Origin: Streptomyces sp. Tu 3180
Lineage (GTDB): Bacteria; Actinomycetota; Actinomycetes; Streptomycetales; Streptomycetaceae
Length of the DNA: 64,000 bases
Assembly: GCF_009852415.1 (NCBI RefSeq)
Contig: NZ_WOXS01000002.1
Coordinates: forward strand, 6,178,001-6,242,000
Direction: 5' to 3'
Part shown: piece by piece, positions 57,051-64,000 of the stretch
How the letters are laid out: every line of letters starts with the position of its first letter
Numbering within the stretch: the first letter of the stretch is position 1
Program-made: the position numbers and the translations under genes
The notes under the pieces: model-generated
Told to the model about the DNA's origin: nothing
Seen by the model: only the letters and a program-made list of their open reading frames with translations
Database searches by the model: none

Positions 57051-59230
57051 CGCGCGCCCGCCAACGTCACCGGCGCGCCGCCGGCCAGGCCGGTCCGCAC
57101 GGCGAGGGTGGCCGCCGTGGTCGCGACCAGCGACCGGAGCGGCACCGGCATCGGCCCGCCGGTCCGCACGGCCTTGACGAACGCGGCCAGTTCGGCGGAC
57201 TGGCCCTTGTCCCGGGCCCTGGGCAGCCGCGAGCTGACCCACCGCTTGCGGCTGTGGACCGAGGCACGGACGAAGTCGTCGAGCCGCAGCACCTTGCCGT
57301 CCGCGACCAGGTCCAGCGTCTCCTTGGGGAAGCCGGCCGCGCCGGTGGTGACGTAGCTGATGGTGGCGGTGGACCCGTCCGGGTAGCGCAGCACGACCTG
57401 GAGGTCCTCGTCGCCGGGCGTGGCGAGCGCGTACACCGAGACCGGGTCGGCCTCGAGCAGCCAGCTCACCGTGTCGATGAAGTGCCCGCCCTCGCCGGTG
57501 AACCGGGAGCCCTCGGTGCCCTGCCGGAGGTACCAGCTGCCGTGGTCGAGCCGGCCCGCGTTGACCAGGTAGCGCACGCTCGCCGGCCCGGTGCGGGCGC
57601 CGAACCGCTCCTTGGCCTCCCGCAGCAGCGGCGCGAACCGGCGGTTGAAGCCCACCTGGATCCGGTCGTTGCCGGACTCCTCCACCGCCGCGAGCACACC
57701 GGCCAGTTCGTCCTCGGTGAGGGCCAGGGGCTTCTCCACGAACACCGTCTTGCCGGCGAGCAGGGCCCTGCGGGTCAGTTCGGCGTGCGAGCTGTGGCGG
57801 GTGACCACGAACACCGCGTCGACGGACTCGTCGCCGAGCACGGCGTCGAGGTCGGTGGTCGCCCGGGCGAAGCCGAACTTGTGCTGCGCGTTGGCCGCGG
57901 ACAGCGCCGTCGTGGTGACGACCGTGGACAGCTCGACGCCGTCGCGCTGCGCCAGGTGCGGCAGCAGCATCGACGTCGCGTAGTTCCCCGCGCCGACGAA
58001 CGCCAGGCGCACCGGTTTCCCGGCGCCCCGGGCCGGGGCGGACGCCCCACCGCCGCGCGGCTTCACCGCGGGCACGGTCACCGCCGGGGCCTTCGTCTCC
58101 CCCGTCCGTGCGGCGTACCGGAACAGCACGGCCACGGCCTTCAGGCCGCCGTCCTCCAGGCTCCGGTACGTCTCGACGGCGTCGTCGAAGTCGGCGACGC
58201 GGGAGACCAGGGGCTCCACGTCGACGCGGCCGCGGGCCACCAGATCGAGGAAGCACGCCAGGTTGCGGCGCTCGGTCCAGCGCACGTAGCCGATCGGGTA
58301 GTCCCGCCCCTCGAGCTCGTACTCCGGGTCGTAGCGCCCGGGGCCGTACGAGCGGGAGAACCGGACGTCGAGCTCCTTCTCGTAGTACGCGTTCCACGGC
58401 AGGTCCAGGCGGCACTTGCCGATGTCGACGACCCGGCCGCGGTCCCGGCTCAGCCGGGCGGCCAGCTCGACGGGCTGGTTGCTGCCGCCGCCGGCGGCCA
58501 GGTACACCTGGTCCACGCCCAGGCCGCCGGTGAGTTCGGCGACGGCACTCTCCACGGCCGCGGAGCCGGGATCGCCGCAGGCCGCCGCGCCCAGCCGCCC
58601 GGCGAGTTCGCAGCGCGCCGGGTCGGGGTCGGCCCCGACGACGCGGACCCCCGAGGCGGCGAGCAGCTGCACCACCAGCTGCCCGATCAGCCCGAGGCCG
58701 ATGACCAGGGCCACCTCGCCGAGCTGCGGCTCGCCCCGGCGGACGCCCTGCAGCGCGATCGACCCGACGGTGCCGAAGGCCGCGTGCCGCGGCGCGAGGC
58801 CGTCCGGCACCGGGACGTAAAGGTTCTTCGGCACCCAGTTCAGCTCGGCGTGCAGCGCGTGCTCGTTGCCGGCGCAGGCCACGAGGTCGCCGACCTTCAC
58901 GTCGTCGATCCCGGCGCCGACCTCCTCGACCACCCCGCACAGCGAGTAGCCCAGCGGCGTGTAGGAGTCCAGCTTGCCCATCACCTTGCGGTAGGTGGCG
59001 GGCACCCCGTTGGTGGCCACGCTCTGCACGACCTTGGCCACCTGGTCCGGCCGGGAGCGGGCCTTGCCCAGCATCGACATGCCGGCCTCGGACACCTTCA
59101 TGAGCTCGGTCCCGGTGGAGATCAGCGAGTAGGCGCTGCGGACCAGCACACCGCCCGGCTTGCACCCCGGCACCGGCACGTCGAGCAGGGCCAGCTCGCC
59201 GCTCTTGTAGTTCTGTACGACCTGTTTCAC
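57047..59230 (-). CDS. Fused zinc-type dehydrogenase / Gfo-Idh-MocA oxidoreductase
   Basis: A 727-residue two-enzyme fusion. Residues 1-375 form a medium-chain alcohol dehydrogenase (GYSLCGVVEEVGAGIDDVKVGD, the NAD-binding VIGLGLIGQLVVQLLAASG and LAAGGGSNQPVELAARL). After an Ala/Pro-rich linker (about 375-410), residues 410-727 form a Gfo/Idh/MocA oxidoreductase (LAFVGAGNYATSMLLPHLA, VFVEKPLALTEDEL and GGHFIDTVSWLLEADPVS). The fusion recurs in polysaccharide clusters and probably passes a keto-sugar intermediate between two redox sites, perhaps a net epimerisation or inversion. No substrate has been proven to my knowledge. Confidence 0.9.
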   Translation of the reverse strand: MKQVVQNYKSGELALLDVPVPGCKPGGVLVRSAYSLISTGTELMKVSEAGMSMLGKARSRPDQVAKVVQSVATNGVPATYRKVMGKLDSYTPLGYSLCGVVEEVGAGIDDVKVGDLVACAGNEHALHAELNWVPKNLYVPVPDGLAPRHAAFGTVGSIALQGVRRGEPQLGEVALVIGLGLIGQLVVQLLAASGVRVVGADPDPARCELAGRLGAAACGDPGSAAVESAVAELTGGLGVDQVYLAAGGGSNQPVELAARLSRDRGRVVDIGKCRLDLPWNAYYEKELDVRFSRSYGPGRYDPEYELEGRDYPIGYVRWTERRNLACFLDLVARGRVDVEPLVSRVADFDDAVETYRSLEDGGLKAVAVLFRYAARTGETKAPAVTVPAVKPRGGGASAPARGAGKPVRLAFVGAGNYATSMLLPHLAQRDGVELSTVVTTTALSAANAQHKFGFARATTDLDAVLGDESVDAVFVVTRHSSHAELTRRALLAGKTVFVEKPLALTEDELAGVLAAVEESGNDRIQVGFNRRFAPLLREAKERFGARTGPASVRYLVNAGRLDHGSWYLRQGTEGSRFTGEGGHFIDTVSWLLEADPVSVYALATPGDEDLQVVLRYPDGSTATISYVTTGAAGFPKETLDLVADGKVLRLDDFVRASVHSRKRWVSSRLPRARDKGQSAELAAFVKAVRTGGPMPVPLRSLVATTAATLAVRTGLAGGAPVTLAGAR

Positions 59231-59246
59231 CGAAGTCCTCTTGTCT

Positions 59247-61178
59247 CTACGCCGTCGGGGAGTTCCGGCCGGACCCGGAGGTCGCGCCGCGGTACCAGTA
59301 CTCGAGGGTCAGCACGTGCCACAGATGCTTGGAGAAGTCCCGCTGCCCGGCGGCGTCCTCGGCGACCAGCCGCTGGAGCGCGTCGCGGCGCAGGATCCCG
59401 GAACGGACGAGCTCGCCGTCGTTGACCACCTCGCGCACCAGCGGCGCCAGGTCCCGGCTCATCCAGGCCCGCAGCGGGGCGCTGAACAGGCCCTTGGGCC
59501 GGTACACGATCTCCCGGGGCAGGACCGAGGCGGCCGCCTCCTTGAGGACGGCCTTGCCCTGCCGCCCGACGATCTTGCGGTCGCCGGGCACGGCGAACGC
59601 CGCCCTGACCACCTCGACGTCCACGTACGGCACCCGCACCTCGGTCGACGCGGCCATGCTGGAGCGGTCGGTGTAGGCGAGGTTCAGGCCCGGCAGGAAC
59701 ATCCGGGCGTCGCCCAGGCACATGCGGTTGACGAAGTCGTCGAGGTCGTTGTCCCGGTAGACGTCCGCGTGCTCGGTCAGCACGTCCTCGACCGCCGGGG
59801 CCAGGTCCGGGGCGACCAGGGCGAGCAGCTCGTCCCGGTCGTACAGGGTGTAGCTGCGCCGGAACGCGGTCTCCTCCGGCAGATCGGCGAAGGAGAGGAA
59901 CCGCTTCGCGAAGCGCACCGACCGGTACCCCCGGCGGGCCGAGGCCACCGGCAGCCGGTCCACGGCCCCGGACACCCCGCGCCGCAGGAGCCGCGGGACG
60001 CGCTGGTAGCGCAGCGCGACCAGGTTGGCCAGGTGCTTGCGGTAACCGGCGAACAGCTCGTCGGCCCCCATCCCCGAGAGCATCACCTTGACCCCGGCCT
60101 CCCGGGCGGCCGAGCAGATCAGGAACGTGTTGATCGCGGCGGGGTCGCCGATCGGCTCGTCCAGGTGGTGCGTCATCCGCGGTAGCAGGTCGAGCACGTC
60201 GGGAGCGATCTCGATCTCGTGCAGGTCGACGCCGAACCGCTCGGCCACCCGCCGGGCGTGGCGCAGGTCGTCCGGCATCGCCTCGAACCTGGCGTCCTCG
60301 GCGCGGAACCCGATCGTGTACGCGGAGATCCCGGGCCGGTCGCGGGCCGCCAGCGCGGTCAGGTAGCTGGAGTCCAGCCCGCCGGAGAGGAAGGTCGCCA
60401 CGGGCACGTCGGAGAGCAGGTGGCGCCGGGTCGACTCCTCGACGATCGCGTGCAGGTCCGGCTGCTCGCCGGCCCGGGCCCGCTCCCGCCCCTCGGCGGC
60501 GACGTCCCTCAGGTTCCAGAACCGGCCGCGCTCCACCCGGCCGTCGGGCCGGCACCTCAGCCAGGTCCCCGGCGGCAGCTTCTCCGCCCCGCGCAGCGCG
60601 CACCGCGAGTCCGGCACCCAGTAGTACAGCAGGGAGGCGACCAGCGCCGCGTGGTCCACCTCCAGCGACCCGCCGGTCACGGCGGCGAGCGCCTTGAGCT
60701 CGGAGGCGAACACCAGGCCCTCGCCTCGCCGGAGCAGGAACAGCGGCTTGATGCCGAGCTGGTCGCGGACGAGCACCAGCTCACCGGTGCGCTCGTCGAA
60801 GACCCCGAACGCGAACATGCCGCGCAGCCGGGGCAGGCAGTCCGTGCCCCAGCGCCGCCAGGCCTCCAGCAGCACCTCGGTGTCGGAGGTGCCGCGGAAG
60901 CGCACCCCGGCGGCCGCCAGCTCGGCGCGCAGCTCGGGCGCGTTGTACAGCTCGCCGTTGTACGTCAGGACGAGGCCGTCCGAGACCATCGGCTGGGCGC
61001 CGGTCCCGGACAGGTCGACGATGGCCAGCCGGCGGTGCCCGAGGTGCACTTCGCCGTCACCGGCGGGGTGGCTGTACCGGCCCGCCCCGTCCGGACCGCG
61101 GTGGGCGAGGACCTCGGTGAGCCGGTCGGTCACGGCCTTCCCGTCCGGCCACCGGTACGTGCCTGCGATGCCACACAT
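59247..61178 (-). CDS. Asparagine synthetase B-like amidotransferase
   Basis: A 643-residue glutamine-dependent amidotransferase. The mature N-terminal nucleophile Cys2 (MCGIAG), then HRGPDGAGRY, HLGHRRLAIVDL and TYNGELYN make up the class II glutaminase. The synthetase half has the PPi-loop LSGGLDSSYLTAL and later GADELFAGYRKHL. Homologues in surface-polysaccharide loci (WbpS-like) are thought to amidate uronic acids rather than aspartate. It starts 3 bases after the upstream Wzz-like gene and precedes the oxidoreductase gene by 16 bases. Confidence 0.9.
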   Translation of the reverse strand: MCGIAGTYRWPDGKAVTDRLTEVLAHRGPDGAGRYSHPAGDGEVHLGHRRLAIVDLSGTGAQPMVSDGLVLTYNGELYNAPELRAELAAAGVRFRGTSDTEVLLEAWRRWGTDCLPRLRGMFAFGVFDERTGELVLVRDQLGIKPLFLLRRGEGLVFASELKALAAVTGGSLEVDHAALVASLLYYWVPDSRCALRGAEKLPPGTWLRCRPDGRVERGRFWNLRDVAAEGRERARAGEQPDLHAIVEESTRRHLLSDVPVATFLSGGLDSSYLTALAARDRPGISAYTIGFRAEDARFEAMPDDLRHARRVAERFGVDLHEIEIAPDVLDLLPRMTHHLDEPIGDPAAINTFLICSAAREAGVKVMLSGMGADELFAGYRKHLANLVALRYQRVPRLLRRGVSGAVDRLPVASARRGYRSVRFAKRFLSFADLPEETAFRRSYTLYDRDELLALVAPDLAPAVEDVLTEHADVYRDNDLDDFVNRMCLGDARMFLPGLNLAYTDRSSMAASTEVRVPYVDVEVVRAAFAVPGDRKIVGRQGKAVLKEAAASVLPREIVYRPKGLFSAPLRAWMSRDLAPLVREVVNDGELVRSGILRRDALQRLVAEDAAGQRDFSKHLWHVLTLEYWYRGATSGSGRNSPTA

Positions 61179-61181
61179 GTC

Positions 61182-62735
61182 CTACCGCGCCTCCTGGTCG
61201 CTGTCCGGGACCCGTGCCCCCGACATCGGCAGCCGTTCCGTCCGCCGCCGTCCCTCCCCCGCTGCCTGGACGGCGTGGGAGGCACCCCCGCCGTTCCACC
61301 GGGCCGGCCCCCCGCTCCGGCCGCGCGGCGCGGTGTGCGGCCCGTCCCACAGCGTGCCGTCGGTCCGGTCACGCGGATCGGGGTCGACCAGCACCACACC
61401 GATCACCGCGACGCGCCGGTCCGCGAGCTGCCGCGCCACGGTGTGCAGCCATGCGGCGCTGCCGTGCCCGGCGCGCACGACGAGCACGGTCCGGGCGCCG
61501 AGGTGCGGGAGGTCGCCCCACGCCGTGCCGGGCGCCACCGAGCCGACGCCGAGCCGGCGCTCGCGGTGCGGTACGTCCGCGGCGTCCACGCCGCTGACCA
61601 CGGTGGGGTCCCCCGGCTTCGGGCGGCGCTCGGCGAGCTGCCGGCCGGGCAGGCCGTCGACGACGACCACGGGCCCCTGGGCCGCCAGCGCGCGGGCGAG
61701 ATCCAGGGCGAGCGCACCCGTGCCGCGCGCACAGCCCAGTTCCAGCAGCGACACCGGTTCCGCGGAGCCGCGCACCGCGCGGGCCAGGGACGCGGTGAGC
61801 CCTGCCCGCGCCGCCCGCATCCGGCGGCGCCGCCACGGCCCGGCCGGCCGGCCCGGCAGCTCCGCGAGGACCGAGGCGCCGAGGTGCGCCGCGATGTCCC
61901 GGCGCAGCACGGGGCGGTCCGCCACCACCGCGGTGACCGCGGCCACCGCGAGCCCGAGGACGAGCCCGAGGACGAGCCCGATCGCGGCGTCGGCGGCGGC
62001 GGTCCTGAGCAGGGAGTGCCGCACCACGCGCGGGGCGTCCACGATCTGCGTGCCGGCGACGAGCCGGGGCGTGCCCACGCGCGCCTCCTCGGCGCGCCGG
62101 CCGAAGTCGCTGATCCGCGAGGTGAGTTCGGCCCGGCGGGCGAAGAGCGACTCCAGGTTCGCCGACGCCTTCGGCCCGCTCTCCCGCGGTCCGTCCCCGA
62201 TCGCCCCGTCGACCCGGTCGAGTTCGTCCCGCATGCGGTCACGCTGTCGGAGCAGGGACTCGGCCTCGGCGTCCGCGGCCTCCCGTATGCGCCTCACGTG
62301 GTCCGCGACGAACGCGTCGGCCAGTGCCCCGGCGCGGGCCACCGCCTCCGCCTCGCTGCCGCCCGTCACCGTGATCTGCAGCAGGTTGTTGGTCAGGCCG
62401 GTCCCCTCGTAGTCCTCCATGAAGTCCTCCGGTTTCTCCGGGGACCCGAGGGAGCGCAGGGCCTCGCCGGCGATCCGGGTGGTGTGCAGCAGCGCGGCGT
62501 CGGTGCGGATCAGCGTTCCGGGGTCGTTCGGCTGGTCCTGCTGGTGCGCGACCAGCACCTTGGTCACCGCGGTCGGCGGGGGCGGCAGCAGGACCGCCAC
62601 GGCCGCGCCGAGGAGCAGCCCCAGCAGCGCCGCGGAGCACCAGAGGCGGCGCCGTCTGCGCACCGCCACCACCAGCGCCTGCAGGTCCAGCAGCGGAGCG
62701 GCGGCCGACGGCTCCGCCGTCACAGGCGTCGTCAC
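61182..62735 (-). CDS. Wzz/chain-length-determinant protein with degenerate kinase-like domain
   Basis: A 517-residue membrane protein. Two transmembrane segments (about 32-50 and 265-290) flank an extracytoplasmic coiled-coil region rich in Arg/Glu/Ala (about 130-215), the Wzz layout. The cytoplasmic part (about 320-515) resembles the P-loop domain of BY-kinases or ParA in outline (LLELGCARGTGALALDLARAL, VVVVDGLPGRQLAE) but lacks the GKS/T of a Walker A and any Tyr-rich tail. It is therefore probably a non-catalytic regulator of chain length. The GTG start overlaps the preceding gene by 4 bases. Confidence 0.78.
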   Translation of the reverse strand: MTTPVTAEPSAAAPLLDLQALVVAVRRRRRLWCSAALLGLLLGAAVAVLLPPPPTAVTKVLVAHQQDQPNDPGTLIRTDAALLHTTRIAGEALRSLGSPEKPEDFMEDYEGTGLTNNLLQITVTGGSEAEAVARAGALADAFVADHVRRIREAADAEAESLLRQRDRMRDELDRVDGAIGDGPRESGPKASANLESLFARRAELTSRISDFGRRAEEARVGTPRLVAGTQIVDAPRVVRHSLLRTAAADAAIGLVLGLVLGLAVAAVTAVVADRPVLRRDIAAHLGASVLAELPGRPAGPWRRRRMRAARAGLTASLARAVRGSAEPVSLLELGCARGTGALALDLARALAAQGPVVVVDGLPGRQLAERRPKPGDPTVVSGVDAADVPHRERRLGVGSVAPGTAWGDLPHLGARTVLVVRAGHGSAAWLHTVARQLADRRVAVIGVVLVDPDPRDRTDGTLWDGPHTAPRGRSGGPARWNGGGASHAVQAAGEGRRRTERLPMSGARVPDSDQEAR

Positions 62736-64000
62736 CGTGCACCACCTCCCGTCGTGTCGTCGGCCACCGCGAGCGCCGGCGCGGCGGCGTCCCGGGGACG
62801 GCCGGCGGAGCGCGTCGCACGGGCCCGGACCGGGCCGGCGAGGACGGTGCCGACGACCTCGTGCCCGGCGTCCGCGCACGCCTCGGCGAGGCCGGAGAGC
62901 TCCTCCGCGGTCCAGCGGCCCGCGCTGAGCACGACCAGGACGCCGGACTCGTCGCCGCGGTCCGGGACCACCGGCCGGTGCACCGGGACCCCCACCACCC
63001 GCAGCAGCGGATCGCCCCCGGCCTCGGCGAGGAGCTGCCCGGCGGCCCGGCGGGCGGTCTGGTCGCCGTCCGGGACGACGACCAGCAGCCGCCGGGGAGC
63101 GGGCAGCCGGTCCCGGAGGCGGGCGCACACCCGCCGGTGGCGGATCCGCCTGCCGGCCTCGTCACCGGACGCCTGCGGGGCGGGCAGGTCCCACCGGACG
63201 TCGAGGTCCAGCAGCCGGCGGACCCGGGTCCACGGGCCGCGGTCCCCCGGCCGGTGCGCGGGCCGTTCCTCGAGCACGTCGACGGTGCCCAGCGGCTTCG
63301 AGCCCAGCGCCGCGGCGATCTCCGGTTCGGTGCGCGGCCGGCGGCTCGTCCGCGCGGCGACGAGATGACCGACGACCGCGAGCAGGAAGAACAGCAGCGC
63401 CCCGCCGCCGACGAGCTGCGTCCTCGTCGGCGGTGCCTCGCCGTCCGGCCGGGCCGCCGGCCCCATGACGACCATGTCGGCCCTGCCCGCGGCCGGATCG
63501 GCCCGGTCCAGCTCGGCGACGGCCTCCTGCAGCGCGGTGCGCAGCTTCGCGAGCTCGGTGCGGGTCTGCACGCTCTCCACGGTCCGCCCCGGACCGGCCG
63601 CGTCGGCCAGCTCGGTGATGCGGCGGCTGGTCCGCGCCACCATCTGCCGCAGTTCCTCGGGCCGCGCCGCCGCCTCGGAGTCGGTGTCGTGGCCCGCGAT
63701 CCGCGCGGCGAAGGTGACGAACTGCTGGACCACCTGGTCGGAGAGCCGCTGTGCGCGCTCCGGGGTGTCGGCCGTGCCCGAGACCTCGATGATGTTCCCG
63801 TCGGCGGCCTCGGCGCTCACCCGGTCCCGCAGCTCGCGGCCGTCGACCCCGCTCCAGCCGAGCTCGGCGGCCGCGCGGTCGACCACCACCGAACTGGTCG
63901 CGATCTGCGCCTGGGTCAGCAGCTCGCGCTCCTCCCACGCCCCCGGCAGCAGGACCGACGCCGACGTCGTGTACCGCGGCGGGAACAGCACGGAGGCGCC
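62732..64000 (-). CDS. Wzz-like polysaccharide co-polymerase (5' end beyond the window)
   Basis: At least 422 codons, open to the right edge. The visible part begins in a periplasmic domain (LFPPRYTTSASVLLPG), continues with coiled-coil stretches (AQRLSDQVVQQFVTFAARIAG, LAKLRTALQEAVAELDRA) and the membrane segment LVGGGALLFFLLAVVGHLVAAR, and ends with a cytoplasmic alpha/beta domain (RLLVVVPDGDQTARRAAGQLL) without a Walker A. Two adjacent Wzz-type proteins suggest a hetero-oligomer. Its start and any further upstream genes lie outside the window. Confidence 0.78.
   Translation of the reverse strand, partial: GASVLFPPRYTTSASVLLPGAWEERELLTQAQIATSSVVVDRAAAELGWSGVDGRELRDRVSAEAADGNIIEVSGTADTPERAQRLSDQVVQQFVTFAARIAGHDTDSEAAARPEELRQMVARTSRRITELADAAGPGRTVESVQTRTELAKLRTALQEAVAELDRADPAAGRADMVVMGPAARPDGEAPPTRTQLVGGGALLFFLLAVVGHLVAARTSRRPRTEPEIAAALGSKPLGTVDVLEERPAHRPGDRGPWTRVRRLLDLDVRWDLPAPQASGDEAGRRIRHRRVCARLRDRLPAPRRLLVVVPDGDQTARRAAGQLLAEAGGDPLLRVVGVPVHRPVVPDRGDESGVLVVLSAGRWTAEELSGLAEACADAGHEVVGTVLAGPVRARATRSAGRPRDAAAPALAVADDTTGGGAR

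Noticed and set aside
55401..59165. A single 1254-codon protein fusing oxidoreductase-like and heparinase-like parts
   Set aside because: The first two thirds are an out-of-frame shadow of the ADH/MocA fusion. The real heparinase-like start is at 57050 with the usual 4-nt overlap.

Overview
The window is chromosomal DNA of a Streptomyces or very close actinomycete. The GC content is very high, GTG starts are common, and it carries lineage-typical genes: sepH, the cutRS two-component pair, DUF4193, DUF3093, DUF3710 and DUF3159 genes, and a xylanase A / arabinofuranosidase pair. There are no rRNA or tRNA genes, no CRISPR array and no recognisable insertion sequence.

Region 1 (1-18.9 kb) looks like conserved core. 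It holds a blasticidin-S-deaminase-like enzyme, a PhzF-like isomerase, a glyoxalase-fold protein, a rhodanese, sepH, an aldonolactone-oxidase-like flavoenzyme, an MFS exporter, a cysteine-rich ferrochelatase, an inositol-phosphatase-like enzyme, cutRS, several conserved actinobacterial proteins, dut, a secreted alginate-lyase-like protein and an orphan FtsE/LolD-like ATPase. Region 2 (19-29 kb) is dominated by potassium and turgor functions: kdpD, a frameshifted kdpE, two TrkA/RCK proteins, a 31-residue single-helix microprotein and a KimA/YdaO-like potassium importer. No kdpFABC pump genes are present. A TRAM-domain RNA methyltransferase closes it.

Region 3 (29-40 kb) is accessory and partly decayed. 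It contains a fragment of an FG-GAP repeat protein, a compact siderophore operon (NIS synthetase, N-acyltransferase, N-hydroxylase), a wrecked diaminobutyrate aminotransferase pseudogene beside it, the divergent xylanase (GH10-CBM13) and arabinofuranosidase (CBM13-GH62) genes with palindromic sites between them, a broken XRE/DUF397 regulator pair and a PAP2 phosphatase.

Region 4 (40.7 kb to the right edge) is one long minus-strand operon of at least 18 genes, ten of whose junctions are 4-nt ATGA/GTGA overlaps. It has the parts of a Wzx/Wzy exopolysaccharide system: two Wzz-like proteins, a flippase, a polymerase, two glycosyltransferases, a pyruvyltransferase and an asparagine-synthetase-like amidotransferase. 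It also has a fused two-domain oxidoreductase, a heparinase II/III-type lyase (frameshifted), a beta-helix lipoprotein and a sugar-nucleotide module (CDP-glucose pyrophosphorylase, C-methyltransferase, SDR epimerase, PIG-L deacetylase, DUF4910 protein, 3,5-epimerase, class III aminotransferase) that suggests an unusual branched or amino deoxysugar. The operon enters from beyond the right edge. This cluster is the best candidate for an undescribed system here.

Two otherwise intact genes (kdpE and the heparinase-like gene) are each broken by an apparent one-base loss in a G/C homopolymer. That points at sequencing error as much as at biology.
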